This document shows positions 1 through 9,945 of a stretch of DNA of 64,000 nt, piece after piece. The stretch is from the NCBI GenBank assembly GCA_018401565.1, contig JAGYKS010000025.1:1-64000 (forward strand). Reading direction: 5' to 3'. Source of the stretch: Acidimicrobiales bacterium (GTDB lineage Bacteria > Actinomycetota > Acidimicrobiia > Acidimicrobiales > Acidimicrobilacustridaceae). How positions within the stretch are numbered: position 1 is the first letter of the stretch; every line of letters begins with the position of its first letter. The position numbers and the translations under genes were made by a program. Under the pieces are notes generated by a model, which did no database searches, was not told the DNA's origin, and saw only the letters and a program-made list of their open reading frames with translations.

Positions 1-57
1 CACGAGCCCAACCAGTACGAGCAACGGGACGGTCGGGAGGCTTGTCAGATACTGCAT
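1..57 (-). CDS. Start of a membrane or secreted protein (partial)
   Basis: An ATG at 57 on the minus strand opens a frame that stays open to the window edge and begins MQYLTSLPTVPLLVLVGLV, a hydrophobic stretch typical of a signal peptide or first transmembrane helix. It lies 73 bases downstream of the solute-binding protein gene and in the same direction, so it may be the next gene of that operon. Only 19 codons are visible and no clear ribosome binding site precedes it. The function cannot be told. Confidence 0.3.
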   Translation of the reverse strand, partial: MQYLTSLPTVPLLVLVGLV

Positions 58-129
58 CGTCCCGGACTGTAGTGCCGACTCCCGGATTCCAACCGGGTGG
101 GCTCAGGACCCAAGACGGGCCTTGCCCGT

Positions 130-1486
130 TCAGCCGAAGCTCTCAACCTCAGCCAGAGTCTTTTCCTGGCTAAATATCGGCGCCACATTGGCTGCAGCCG
201 ATCCGACCGGCCAGAGCGGGGCCTCGTACAGCGCGATGCGGGCCGACTGGGCGCAATCCCCCGACGGACGGCAGGTGATCCTGCCCGAGAGCCCCCGGTA
301 GTTGGCCAGATCCAGCATCGCCGCCCGGAGCGCGCTTCGCGGCACGGCAAATGCGCCCCCCGGCAGGGGCAGCGCCACTCGGCGGGTGGCGTCGAAAATG
401 AGATTGGCCGCATCAAAGGAATGGGTGTGGAAGACCCCGGGTGGTCCGCTGCCGAACCGACGCTCGAAGGCGGGCAGGAACTCGTCCACATAAAACGCCT
501 CGGCAACGGTGTCGGTAAAGTCGGGCCCCGAAGCCAGAATCCCGTCGGCGGCGGGGCCGAGACGATTCAACAACTCGTCGGACAGGCATGCCTCGCCCAC
601 GATGATGGTGACCCCGTCGAGTGCCGGCTCGGCCCTGATGGCAGGCCGCCATGTTCGAACAGGCTGGTTCGTACAGGGGGAGAAACACCACCGGCGGTGC
701 CGCTGCCACCAGTTCGACCACGGCGGCATCCACCGGACCGTCAGGCCCATCGAGGGCCAGTTCCGCTACCAGTTCCCCACCATTGAAGTCCACGCGACGG
801 CCGAACACCTGAGCCAGTTGGGAGGTGTAGGCGCCCCCGTCGTTGACGCTGGCCACCCGTGCCCCAAGTCCTTCACGCCCCACGTAGTCGGCCACCACTG
901 CGCCCTGGATCAGGTCATTGGGAGCCGTCCGGAAGAAAAACCGCTCCCGGGTGTCAGGCCTGGTCAGTGCCGGGGCGGTTGCCGATGGGGATACCAGCAC
1001 GATGCCATCGGCTGACAACACCCTGGCGGCGGCGTCAAGTGCGGCCGAGGAGCACGAGGTGCCAACCACCGCCAGCAGCCCGGGTTCGACCCGCAACCGT
1101 TCGGCGGCCACCACCCCCTGCTCCGCCGAGCACCCGTCATCGTCAGCGAGCAGTTCCACGCGATGGCCCAGAAGGTCTCCCGGCACACTGTCGAAGACAC
1201 CGTCGAGGTAATCGATGGCCAACTCGATACCCAGACGGCTGTTCACACCCATGCCGGGGGTCTCCTCGGACAACCACAGCAAGGCCCCCAGGTCGATTGG
1301 TGCCCCGATGTCGTACACGACGCACCCGAACGGGTCGGCGGCACAAATCTCCTCCACGTCGTCGACGACGGTGGCGCTGTCGCTGGTTCCGCACGCCGCC
1401 AACCCCACAGCCCCACACAGGACTGCCACCAGGATGCCGGCACGCCGCCAGAACCGCCCCGGGCCGAACGCCTCCACCCGACGCAT
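130..1486 (-). CDS. ABC-type solute-binding lipoprotein, frameshifted
   Basis: Periplasmic ligand-binding protein of the branched-chain amino acid type. The N-terminus carries a lipoprotein signal ending in VGLAAC, so the mature protein should be anchored outside the membrane. Two-lobed receptor features are visible, including the segments LLADDDGCSAEQGVVAAERL and VGTSCSSAALDAAARVLSAD followed by LVSPSATAPALT. The reading frame breaks near 640-650; after a one-base correction it continues as IRAEPALDGVTIIVGEACLS through GVFHTHSFDAANLIFDATRR to a stop at 130. The ATG at 1486 overlaps the stop of the upstream DUF4239 gene (TGATG), which suggests translational coupling; an ATG at 1504 is an alternative. 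No permease or ATPase gene is visible nearby, so the ligand and partner are unknown. It could serve as a sensor rather than a transport component. Confidence 0.75.
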
Positions 1487-2328
1487 CAGCGCACCTTCAC
1501 CCACGACAGGTATTCCCCGCGTTGGATGTCCCGGGCGAGTTCGGCCGCAGGGGACGGGTCAACCTGAAACGGCCCGTTGAACGGCGCCGAGATCCCGATG
1601 ACGGCGCCGAGGTCCAGTGCCACGATCACGATGATTCCCACCGCGAACACGGCGAAGCCCACGCCCGACCGCAGGGCCACGACGATGGCATTCACGATGA
1701 GGGCCAGACCGGTGAACACACTGAGCACCACCAGAGCCACCGGGGTCGACTGCGACGCCACCGACGCCCGCTCCCTGCGGATGCCGGTGATCTCTCCCAC
1801 CGCCGCCTGCATGCCGTCAACTGACGACCGCGGTGCGTAGGGCCGTGAGCCGATGGCGAAGACCACCCGCTGCAGGTCACTGAGGGCCTCCACCGAGGCC
1901 GACTCATCGGGTGCGTCCCTGCTGAGGGCCCGCCACTCACTACCGGGCAAGGAGCCGAAGTAGTTCACCAACCTGTCCTGCACGACCGACACGTCGGCAG
2001 CGGGGAGGCCCTCGGCACTGAAGGCAACGGTTGCCGGCGTAGCCACCTCCTCGTACACGAGACGCTGGGTGTCACGAAGCACGGCGTACTCACCGTTGAG
2101 CAGGAACCCGGTGAGGATGGCGAACAGGCTTCCTAGCGCGGTCATGTAGGCAGCGGCGGTGAGCCCAGCCCGCTCACGCCCGTCGGTGCGAACGGTTCGC
2201 TGCAACACCACGATCATCAGGCCCGAAAACACCAGGACGCCACCCAGCACAAACAGCAGCAGCCATTCTGCGGGTAGTGACGTGAGCGACCTCCATCGCA
2301 GCCGAACCTTAGACGGCCAATGGGCCAT
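1486..2328 (-). CDS. DUF4239 family membrane protein
   Basis: A protein of 280 residues with two hydrophobic helices near the N-terminus (about residues 20-45 and 60-80), a soluble middle section of about 110 residues, and two more helices near residues 195-250. This 2+2 arrangement with a central soluble domain is the DUF4239 (bestrophin-like) pattern. The segment LGSLFAILTGFLLNGEYAVL matches the family's helix-2 region. Biochemical role is not established. Its stop codon overlaps the start of the downstream solute-binding lipoprotein, so the two are probably made together. It diverges from the PstS-like gene beginning near 2387. Confidence 0.7.
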   Translation of the reverse strand: MAHWPSKVRLRWRSLTSLPAEWLLLFVLGGVLVFSGLMIVVLQRTVRTDGRERAGLTAAAYMTALGSLFAILTGFLLNGEYAVLRDTQRLVYEEVATPATVAFSAEGLPAADVSVVQDRLVNYFGSLPGSEWRALSRDAPDESASVEALSDLQRVVFAIGSRPYAPRSSVDGMQAAVGEITGIRRERASVASQSTPVALVVLSVFTGLALIVNAIVVALRSGVGFAVFAVGIIVIVALDLGAVIGISAPFNGPFQVDPSPAAELARDIQRGEYLSWVKVR

Positions 2329-2386
2329 GCGGATAGCCCCGGTTCACGACGGCCGTCAGCAGCACACATCGGCTACCTTCGCGGAC

Positions 2387-3392
2387 GTGCATCCTCCCCA
2401 ACGTGTCCTTGGCCCACTGGTAGCGATGGCGGTGCTGGCCGGAGCCTTCACCGCCTGCGGAGGCGCCGGTCAACTGGAGGGATCGATCACCATCACGGGG
2501 TCGTCCACGCTGCGACCCACCATCTCGGCGTGTCAGCGGCCGCTTCGCCGCCGCCAACCCACTGGTGACCTTCGACGTGGACGGTCCCGGAACTGCGGAC
2601 GGTTTCACCCTGTTTTGTGACGGCCTGGCCGACATCAACGGAGCGTCGAGACCCATCACTGACCGCGAACTCGTGAACTGCGAGACCACCGGAGTCGACT
2701 TCGTGGAACTCACCATCGGACTCGACGCCATCGTCCTGCTGACGAGTGTCGGCAACGACCAGGTGGCCTGCCTGTCCACGGAGCAGGTCTACGCACTCAC
2801 CGGCCCGGAATCACGTTCGATCTCAACATGGGAGGGTGTAGGCGCCCTCACCGCCGAGATCACCGGGAGTCCTTCTGCAGCGGGGCCAGTCCTGCCTGGG
2901 GGACCCGTCACGGTGGTGGGCCCGGGCAACGAATCGGGCACGCTGTCCACGTTCATCGACCTTGCCGTGCGGCCACTTGCCGTGGAACGGGACACGGCCG
3001 TCAACGTTCGCCCCGACTGGGGCGTCCAACCCAGCGACGCCCTCATCGTGAACAAGGTCAACATCGGCGACAACACCATCGGGGTGATTGGGTTTACTGC
3101 CTTGCCCCGACAGCTCGACATCATCAGAACCGTGGCAATCGATGCCGGAGACGGTTGCGTCGAGGCTGGCGAGACCACCATCAGTGACGGAAGCTACCCA
3201 CTGACCCGGGAGCTCTACCTGTACGTGGCAGTGGACGCCGACGGCGAGGCAGACCCCACAGTTGCCGGGCTGGTTGATTACATGATCAGCGACGAAGGCA
3301 TCGGTTACGCCACTGCCGCCGGTGGCTCAGCACCTTCCGAGCAGGCCATCGCCGAAACCCGGGCCACGTGGGCGGCACGCACATCGCCTTGA
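2387..3392 (+). CDS. PstS-like phosphate-binding lipoprotein, frameshifted
   Basis: Substrate-binding protein of the PstS phosphate/tungstate type. The N-terminal signal LAGAFTACGG resembles a lipobox and is followed by ITITGSSTLRPTISA, equivalent to the GSST substrate-binding loop of PstS. The frame is lost near 2530-2535, and a one-base correction rejoins it to TFDVDGPGTADGFTLFCDGL. Later segments such as GPGNESGTLSTFIDLAV and YPLTRELYLYVA are typical of PstS, with phosphate-loop serine and glycines preserved. Start is GTG 2387 or ATG 2426. No pstC, pstA or pstB lies next to it. A strong hairpin at 3499-3526 lies about 105 bases past the stop. Confidence 0.75.
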
Positions 3393-3498
3393 TGCAACCT
3401 CACTGACGCAACCTCACTGACCTCAGAGCCAGCCTGGACCCAACACCGGTCCGGCCATCACTCCAGTGACCAACAACAGGACGTCCCCCCACAACGCA

Positions 3499-3526
3499 CG
3501 AACCGCCGGGCTAAGCCGGCGGTTCG
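3499..3526. terminator. Hairpin between convergent genes
   Basis: An 11-bp perfect inverted repeat (CGAACCGCCGG / CCGGCGGTTCG) with a six-base loop lies between the ends of the PstS-like gene and the cold-shock gene. It can end transcription from both sides. There is no long T run, which is common for GC-rich actinobacterial terminators. Confidence 0.75.
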
Positions 3527-3575
3527 GAACGATCTCTTGACGCCGAAGCGCCAGAGTTATTGATTCAGTAGGTGA

Positions 3576-3776
3576 TCAAGCCACCCGGACGTTCTGGGCT
3601 TCGTCGCCCTTGCGACCCGGGCCGACGTCGAACTCGACGGTCTGGCCCTCTTCGAGCGAGCGGTAGCCGCTGCCCTGGATGTTTGAGTAATGGACGAACA
3701 CGTCGTCACCGCCCTCTCGGGAGATGAATCCGTAGCCCTTTTCTGCATTGAAGAATTTCACTGTTCCTGTAGGCAC
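3576..3776 (-). CDS. Cold-shock domain protein CspA family
   Basis: A 66-residue single cold-shock domain that binds single-stranded RNA/DNA and acts as an RNA chaperone in the cytoplasm. Both RNP motifs are present: KGYGFISRE (RNP1, about residues 13-21) and DVFVHY (RNP2, about residues 25-30). The C-terminal half ([20 protein letters not shown]) is typical of actinobacterial CspA. The start is GTG at 3776, giving the canonical beginning [16 protein letters not shown]; longer readings upstream do not resemble the family. It converges with the PstS-like gene across a hairpin. Confidence 0.93.
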   Translation of the reverse strand: MPTGTVKFFNAEKGYGFISREGGDDVFVHYSNIQGSGYRSLEEGQTVEFDVGPGRKGDEAQNVRVA

Positions 3777-3911
3777 TGCACTCTCTATCTTTCCATTGCG
3801 GCTACCTGATGGCCCCGCGACTCCTCGCAGCGTACGCTGCCGAGGAGATTCCGCCACAACAACATTGTCGGTACCACCAAATCGGGACGCCACGACCGCC
3901 GGAGAGCCACC

Positions 3912-4886
3912 ATGACCGACAGCGCAAACAACCAGCCCAAAGGGTTTCGAGGCCGTGCCAAAGACAGCCGTCAACGGAGCAAGGCGCTCACCGCCAAAAC
4001 CTACGGATTGGTGAAGGCAGCGCCTGATTTGAAGATGTGGACCGTTCGGGCGGCGGCGTACGGCGTGGGCATCGGTGCCCTCGGAGTGGTGCCCGGCGCA
4101 ATTCTTGCGGCGCTGGGGGCCGGTGATCCCACCGATCCCGCCGATGCTGAAGCGGCGGTGACGTCGGTTGCCGATTCAGGCAACACCCCACTGCTGTTGG
4201 CAGGCATCGTGCTCATCGTGATCGGCGTGATTGCCGGGTGGACGGCAGCCAACGTCCAGATCGCTGCGCTGGTTGCCGCATCCGACGATCTTCTCCATGA
4301 TCGTCCGTCGGACCCCGCCGCCTGCCGGGCCACTGCTCGCAGCCATATCGGCACGCTGCTGGGCTGGTCGGTGATCTCGGCGCTGGTTGGGTTGCTGGTC
4401 TCGTTCCTGCGGGGTGACGGCGACGGCAACCTTGTTTCCTCCATCCTGCGCAGCCTGCTGGCGGGCGTGGTTGCCGTCGTCTGGTCGGTCATCACCATGC
4501 TGGTCATGCCGGTGATCGTGCTCGAGAACGTGGGGGTGATCGCCGCCATCAAGCGGTCCAGCTCCATCATCAAGACCTCCTGGGGTACCGCCCTTCTGGG
4601 TGGCGTTCGCATCGGGCTCAGGTTCGGTCTGCTCTACACCCTGCCCGGCCTGCTGGCCATTGCCGCCGGCGTTGGTCTGGGCATCGTGATCGGTGGTCCC
4701 ACCGGCATCGCCGTGGCCGTCGTGCTGGTGATTGTCGGCCTGGTGCTCATGCTCATCGGTGGTGTGCTGGCGGTGACCTGCCGCAACGTGTTCGGCGTGG
4801 CCCTCTATCGATGGTCCACAAGCGGAGAGGTCATCGGGCCGTTTACCGAAGACGACCTGTCCGGCGCCGTGCGCGTTCGTTCCTAA
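3912..4886 (+). CDS. DUF6159 family polytopic membrane protein
   Basis: A 324-residue integral membrane protein with about six hydrophobic segments (near residues 48-70, 95-115, 150-170, 180-205, 235-260 and 265-295). The segment [20 protein letters not shown] followed by TSWG is a conserved feature of the DUF6159 family. The N-terminal 40 residues are basic and soluble, and the C-terminal part ([14 protein letters not shown]) is also typical. No enzymatic motif is seen. It stands alone, divergent from the cold-shock gene. Confidence 0.75.
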   Translation: MTDSANNQPKGFRGRAKDSRQRSKALTAKTYGLVKAAPDLKMWTVRAAAYGVGIGALGVVPGAILAALGAGDPTDPADAEAAVTSVADSGNTPLLLAGIVLIVIGVIAGWTAANVQIAALVAASDDLLHDRPSDPAACRATARSHIGTLLGWSVISALVGLLVSFLRGDGDGNLVSSILRSLLAGVVAVVWSVITMLVMPVIVLENVGVIAAIKRSSSIIKTSWGTALLGGVRIGLRFGLLYTLPGLLAIAAGVGLGIVIGGPTGIAVAVVLVIVGLVLMLIGGVLAVTCRNVFGVALYRWSTSGEVIGPFTEDDLSGAVRVRS

Positions 4887-5050
4887 CCACCGGGCAGGGC
4901 CACACCGATGCCCGCTGACACCGGAGTGTCATGAACCATCCGGTGCAGCCGTGCATCCAAAGTCGCGTGTTGGCATGTCACCATTGGCACACCCACGGCG
5001 CGTAAACCCTGCTCAGCGTGGTTGTGGACCGATCGGGGCGGAAGAAATTG

Positions 5051-6375
5051 ATGCGAGGGCACGACACCGCCGGCCCAAGCGACTACATTTCAGACTCGTT
5101 GCTTATGTTGCACTCTCATTACGACCCTGACGGTGTGCGGTCCGCCCGACGCACCCCAAAGCCCACCTCGGTGGTCCGCACCGGCCTCGTCGCTGCGGCC
5201 CTGGTGCTCCTGGTCGCCGTGATTCCGTTCGGACCTGAAGCCGGCGCACAAGCAGGCAGCGAGCGCAGTCAGCGTGAAGACGTTCGCCGGCAAAGGGCCG
5301 CTGCTGCAGCCGAAGTCGACGCACTCGCATCCGACAACGCCACCCTCGAAGCCGCCGTCGCCGAGCTGACCGCCAACGTTGTGGCCCAGGAGGCAAGGGT
5401 GGCCGACGCCCGTCGGGCCACCGCCGAGGCACGAGCTGAGGCTGACCGTCTCACCGGTGAGGCCGAGGCGACCGAGGCCGAGGTGACATCACTCGAGCAA
5501 CTCCTGCGCGACCGTGCCGTCCAGTCCTACATCGGCCAGACCGGTGGCAGCGGAGTGGCCGGCGATGCGTTGCTGGACGCAACCGACCCCACCGACCTCG
5601 AGCTGCGCAGGGTGCTCATCGAGACCGTCCACGGCTCGGACCGCAATGCCATCGACCAGCTCGCCCTCACCCGTGAGATCCTCCAGCGTCAGCGTGACCA
5701 GATTGCCGAGGCCGTGGCCCAGGCGGAGTCGCTCGAGGCCGAAACCAGCGCACGCCTCGACGAGCTGGCCGCCGGCCGGGCCGAGCAGCAGCGTCTGCAG
5801 GAAGCCCTCCAGGCCCGGATCAACGGTTTCCAGGCCGAGGTTGCGGCCTCGCCGCCGAAGAGGACGCCCTCACCGCCATCATCGCCCAGGCTGAGGCCCA
5901 GGCAGCGGCGGCAGCAGCAGCAGCCGCAGCCGCAGCGTCGTCGCGGGGCAGCTCGGGTGGGAACATCCCGCCTGGCGCCGCGTCCAGCGTGAATCGCCCG
6001 GCGTCGGCATCGGGCCTCATCTGGCCCACCTCGGGACCGGTCACGTCGGGCTACGGGATGCGGTGGGGTGCCATGCACGCCGGCATCGATATCGCCCCTC
6101 CCTATGGCACTCCGGTCTACGCCGCCAACTCCGGCACCGTCATCTTCGCCGGTGGTCAGGGCGGGTACGGCAACCTGGTGCTGGTCAACCATGGTGGCGG
6201 CTTCGTCACCGCCTATGCCCACCTGTCGGGTTTCGCAACTAGCAGCGGCGCATCGGTGGGCAGGGGCCAGCTCATCGGCTACATCGGGAGCACCGGCGAC
6301 AGCACCGGGCCCCACCTGCACTTCGAGACCCGAGTTGGCGGTTCAGCGCAGAACCCCTTGAACTACCTGCCCTGA
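5051..6375 (+). CDS. M23 peptidoglycan endopeptidase with coiled coil, frameshifted
   Basis: Secreted zinc endopeptidase of the EnvC/RipC-like architecture: a hydrophobic anchor ([20 protein letters not shown]), about 200 residues of heptad-rich coiled coil, an alanine-rich linker, and a C-terminal LytM/M23 domain. Zinc ligands are visible in [12 protein letters not shown] (His and Asp) and in GPHLHFETR (HxH). The frame breaks at about 5847, where GGCCTC should probably read GGCCCTC; correction gives [18 protein letters not shown] and joins the two halves. The start is uncertain: ATG 5051 has GGAAG six bases upstream, while ATG 5105 lies nearer the signal sequence. It probably cleaves peptidoglycan cross-bridges or regulates another hydrolase in cell separation. 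It converges with ppa, with three bases between the stops. Confidence 0.8.
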
Positions 6376-6378
6376 TTC

Positions 6379-6902
6379 CTAGGGTTGGGTAGCAGCAGGC
6401 TGGGTGGCAGCCATCCGGTCAAAGGCTGCACCGATCTCGAACAGCGCTTCGGCCCGGTCGCCCCATTCGCCCACCTGCGAATCCTTGCCCGGTTCGAGAT
6501 CCTTGTAGGTCCTGAAAAAGTGCTGGATTTCCCGGCGCAGGTGGATGGGGATGTCGTTGAGGTCCTGGATGGAATCCCAGCGGGATCGCCCGACAACACG
6601 CAGATGATCTTGGTGTCGCGACCCTTTTCGTCGTCCATGTGCACCAGACCCACCGGACGGGCACTCACCAGGCAGCCCGGGAAGCAGGGCTCCTCGAGCA
6701 GGACCAGGGCGTCGAGTTCGTCGCCGTCCTCACCGAGGGCCCCGGGGATGAACCCATAGTCGGCGGGATACACCGTGGCCGAGAACAGGTGCCGATCCAG
6801 CCGGAACCGACCTGCCTGCTCGTCCCACTCGTACTTGTTGCGTGATCCGCGCGGGATCTCGATGAGCACGTCGATCTCGGCGTGAGGGTCGGGACTGGTC
6901 AC
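6379..6902 (-). CDS. ppa: Inorganic pyrophosphatase, frameshifted
   Basis: Soluble family I inorganic pyrophosphatase, hydrolysing pyrophosphate to two phosphates and so pulling biosynthetic reactions forward. The N-terminal 120 residues carry the family's signature: [26 protein letters not shown], and the metal-binding loop [12 protein letters not shown]. The frame breaks at about 6583, where a run of three C (minus strand) should be four; restoring it gives [31 protein letters not shown] and a stop at 6381-6379. The essential nature of the enzyme argues that the indel is a sequencing error. The start ATG at 6902 gives [19 protein letters not shown]. Confidence 0.9.
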
Positions 6903-6917
6903 GGGGTACTCCTGTGT

Positions 6918-7874
6918 CTACAGCGACGGTCGGCTATCTGAGGATGGCACATGGCGATCCAGGGGATGGGCCACGCCGGGAGCCCGACGACTCCAGTACA
7001 CACGCTGGACCCACAAGGTGATGGCGCCGGTGACGTAGAGGCAGGCCACGTTGATGCCCAGTTGGCCTGCCGAACCCGCCAGGTCACCCCAGGCACGCAA
7101 CGCCAACGCCACCCCGATCCCGGCGGCAGCGGGGATGGTGGTGATGGACACGAACACGCCCACCAGCGCCCGGTTGTCCAGGATGGTCACCGACAATGCG
7201 CCAGCCACACCCGCCAGACAGGCGACCACCACCGACACCCAGTTGGGGCTGGCCACGAACAACGCCACCGCCCGGTCCGGATCGAGGCCCGGGTACTGCA
7301 CCACCCCGGTGCGCAGCAACGCCTCGGTGAGCAGCCATCCGGCCACAGCTGCAGCGGCAAAGCCTGCCGTCAGCACCCACAGCGAACGAACCAGCGCAGC
7401 ACGGTCTCGGCGCACCAGCGCCAGCGATCCGGCAATGAGCGGGAAGTAGTCCGGGCTCAGCGCCATGGCGGCGATGATCAACAGGAACAGATCCTCGAGG
7501 ATGCCGACAGCGGCGATGGCACCGGCGATGGAGATCACCGCCACGTAGAGGTAGGTGAGCCGACTGCTGCGGTCGAGCATGTCGGCCACCTGGGTCCAGA
7601 CCACGGCGTCGCCACGACGCACCTGCGTGCCCGATCCTCCGAGCAGGGTGGTGGTGTCACCCAGCGACACGAGCGCACCGGGAACGCCGGCAATGGCGTC
7701 CACCAACTCGTCGACGGCGTCGCGTCCGACCTCGCACTCCACCAAGTCACCCGACGCCGGGTGCACGGCCACGCCCGGACTCACCACCACCGTGGTGCAA
7801 CTGGGTTCGGCCGACACCATGGCCACAACCTGACCGGTCACATCGGGAGGAATCATGATACGCAGCAGCGGCAC
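6918..7874 (-). CDS. DUF389 family membrane protein
   Basis: About 318 residues. The N-terminal 115 residues form the soluble part of the DUF389/TIGR00341 family, followed by about six transmembrane segments starting at LTYLYVAVISIAGAIAAVG. The family marker LLIIAAMALSPDYFPLIAGS (normally MALSP.FGP) is clear, as is the repeated ITILDNRALVGVFVSITTIP region. GTG at 7874 is chosen because it gives a start of the form MPLLRIMIPPDVTG, which matches the family's beginning; the open frame continues upstream but there opposes the phoD gene. The function is not established. Confidence 0.75.
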   Translation of the reverse strand: MPLLRIMIPPDVTGQVVAMVSAEPSCTTVVVSPGVAVHPASGDLVECEVGRDAVDELVDAIAGVPGALVSLGDTTTLLGGSGTQVRRGDAVVWTQVADMLDRSSRLTYLYVAVISIAGAIAAVGILEDLFLLIIAAMALSPDYFPLIAGSLALVRRDRAALVRSLWVLTAGFAAAAVAGWLLTEALLRTGVVQYPGLDPDRAVALFVASPNWVSVVVACLAGVAGALSVTILDNRALVGVFVSITTIPAAAGIGVALALRAWGDLAGSAGQLGINVACLYVTGAITLWVQRVYWSRRAPGVAHPLDRHVPSSDSRPSL

Positions 7875-7992
7875 GATGCAGACCGTAGTGGGATGCCGAA
7901 GCACCGGGAGCGCACCGACTGGACGGCTGAGTGCCACCTCAGGGCCTACCCCCCGAAACCCCCTGTTCACCATCGGCTGATAGCCAGTAACG

Positions 7993-9714
7993 ATGGACCG
8001 CAGAAGCTTCCTCACCCGAGTCGGCGCCGCCGGTGCCGTCAGTGCCGCCACCCTGTTGCTTGGAAACGGCTCCCGACTGTGGTTGCCTGCCGGGTTCGCT
8101 CCGGCCGGCGCAGATCCTTCCACCTGGCCGTCGGCAAGAGGAGCTGACGGCAACCCCTACGTGATCGTTCCCGAGTTCCCGTGCGGTGTCGCCTCGGGTG
8201 ACCCGGGACCCGGGAGCATCACCCTATGGACCCGGGTGGACCCGGGTCTTGACACTGGTGCCGGTATGACCGTGGACGTCGAGATTGCCACCACCCCCGA
8301 GTTCGGGTCATCGACCGTCGCCACCGCCTCGGTGCCCACCGACGCCAGTCGCGATCACACCGTGCACGTCGACCTGACCGGCCTGCCCGTGGGCTCAGTG
8401 CTGTGGTTTCGCTTCTCCGCTGGGGGCGCCACCAGCCCGCTGGGTCGCACAAAGACCGCACCGGCACCCGGTGACGACCGGCCCGTCCGGCTCGCCGCCT
8501 TTTCATGCCAGCGCTACACCCACGGCTACTACAACGTTCATCGGCACCTTGCCGGCATGGCCGCCGACCCATCCACCGACCTCGACGTCGTGGTGAGCCT
8601 TGGGGACTACGTGTACGACACCGGCGCTGCCGATGGCGTAGAGGTGGCAGGACGCGTCGATCCGATCCAGAACGCATCCAGTCTCGACGACTTTCGCGCC
8701 AAGTACCGGCTCTACAGATCCGATCCCTACCTTCAGGCCATGCACGCTGCGTTCCCGGTGGTTGCGATCTTCGACAACCACGACGGGATGTCGTCTCCCA
8801 CCGATCCGCAGGGCCCGGGTGCCGTTGGAGCGTATTGGGAATACCAGCCGGTGGGTCCGCAATCCCGCGGCGCGCTGACGCAGTACCGGCGCCTGTCATG
8901 GGGTTCGATGCTCGACCTGTTTCTCACCGACCAGCGCTCATTTCGCGACCCGACCGTGCGGGCGTCGGGCAGCACCCTCGGACTGTCATCACTCGAGTAC
9001 CCCGAGATGCTCGATCCGAACCGCACCATGCTCGGATCCACACAGCGTCAGTGGCTGGTCGATGGCCTGGTCTCGTCGACAACCACATGGCGAACGGTCG
9101 GAAGCCAGCTCATGTTCTGGCCATGGCGGGTGCAGGCATTCCCCGACCAGCGGGATACTGCCGACCCACTGCGCCGCAATCCGGGTCGCTACCTCAACAT
9201 GACCCAGTGGGACGGCTACCAGGGCGACCGCCAGGTGATTCTGGACGCCCTGGCCACCAACGGCGTGCAAAACACCCTGGTCCTGTCAGGTGACTCACAC
9301 GTGTGGAGCGCGGCACAGGTAGCCCCCGACTGGGATGACGCCGAAGCCCGTCCCGTCGTGGTGGAATTTGGGCCATCGTCGGTGACCTCGGCCAATGCCA
9401 GGGAACAGTCCCGCTATCCGTCCACCAGTGTCGTGCTGCCTTTGTTGAAAAACGCCAACCCCAACACCATGACGTTTTTCAAGGCCGAGGACCACGGTGT
9501 GGGGATCGTCGAACTCACCAGCACGCGCGCCATGGTCACGTTCCTCGAAGCCGAGACCATCACCACCCCTGGCGCCGACCTGACAGTGCTGACATCGTTT
9601 GAGGTCCCTGCTGGCACCCAGACCCTGACCGACGGACCGCTGCAGGCGGGCGGCGTCGCCACCCTGCCGCCACGGCCACTCCCCGATTTACGGGATAACA
9701 GGATAACGGGTTGA
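7993..9714 (+). CDS. phoD: PhoD family alkaline phosphatase, Tat-exported
   Basis: A 573-residue phosphodiesterase/phosphatase. The first residues MDRRSFLTRVG contain a twin-arginine motif followed by a hydrophobic stretch, so the folded enzyme should be exported by Tat. An N-terminal immunoglobulin-like PhoD domain (PCGVASGDPGPGSITLWTRV) precedes the metallophosphatase domain. Metal-binding motifs are seen in SLGDYVYD, FDNHDG and LSGDSHVW, as expected for the iron/calcium centre of PhoD. The enzyme releases phosphate from phosphodiesters outside the cell. The stop codon lies in an 8-base tandem repeat that begins at 9706, so the last residues may vary between strains. Confidence 0.9.
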   Translation: MDRRSFLTRVGAAGAVSAATLLLGNGSRLWLPAGFAPAGADPSTWPSARGADGNPYVIVPEFPCGVASGDPGPGSITLWTRVDPGLDTGAGMTVDVEIATTPEFGSSTVATASVPTDASRDHTVHVDLTGLPVGSVLWFRFSAGGATSPLGRTKTAPAPGDDRPVRLAAFSCQRYTHGYYNVHRHLAGMAADPSTDLDVVVSLGDYVYDTGAADGVEVAGRVDPIQNASSLDDFRAKYRLYRSDPYLQAMHAAFPVVAIFDNHDGMSSPTDPQGPGAVGAYWEYQPVGPQSRGALTQYRRLSWGSMLDLFLTDQRSFRDPTVRASGSTLGLSSLEYPEMLDPNRTMLGSTQRQWLVDGLVSSTTTWRTVGSQLMFWPWRVQAFPDQRDTADPLRRNPGRYLNMTQWDGYQGDRQVILDALATNGVQNTLVLSGDSHVWSAAQVAPDWDDAEARPVVVEFGPSSVTSANAREQSRYPSTSVVLPLLKNANPNTMTFFKAEDHGVGIVELTSTRAMVTFLEAETITTPGADLTVLTSFEVPAGTQTLTDGPLQAGGVATLPPRPLPDLRDNRITG

Positions 9715-9742
9715 CGGGTTGACGGGTTGACGGGTTGACGGG
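9706..9742. repeat. 8-bp tandem repeat ACGGGTTG, about 4.6 copies
   Basis: Four perfect copies of ACGGGTTG plus a partial fifth run head to tail across the stop codon of phoD. A change in copy number would move or remove that stop. No open frame uses the rest of the array. Confidence 0.9.
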
Positions 9743-9790
9743 CCGAGCCCGGGTACAGGGTGCCAATCCAGTGGCCAGTGCGTCGTCAAT

Positions 9791-9830
9791 GCGTGGTCAA
9801 TACATGGTCACTACATGGTCACTACATGGT
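9791..9830. repeat. 11-bp tandem repeat ACATGGTCACT
   Basis: Two perfect copies (802-823) are flanked by a diverged copy before (GCGTGGTCAAT) and a partial copy after. It lies in the non-coding stretch between phoD and the small lipoprotein gene, 50 bases after another tandem repeat. Confidence 0.8.
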
Positions 9831-9857
9831 GGAAATTGCGAGCTACCTGGCCAATGG

Positions 9858-9887
9858 TTGCGATGGGCTGGCGGGTAAGGGCATGAT
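9858..9887 (+). promoter_or_regulatory. Possible promoter of the small lipoprotein gene
   Basis: TTGCGA (858-863) and CATGAT (882-887), separated by 18 bases, each match four of six consensus positions. They lie about 60 bases before the lipoprotein start. This is a pattern match only. Confidence 0.3.
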
Positions 9888-9945
9888 CTAGCATCGGCGC
9901 TTTGCGTGTTGCGGTGTCGACATTGGGATGGGAATCGGTGCAGAG

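Noticed and set aside
7875-8153. Longer start for the DUF389 gene at 8153
   Set aside because: It would overlap the phoD start on the other strand by 160 bases and adds residues unlike the family.
9700-9840. Repeats that could suggest a CRISPR array
   Set aside because: The repeats are 8-11 bases and directly adjacent, without unique spacers, and no cas genes are present.
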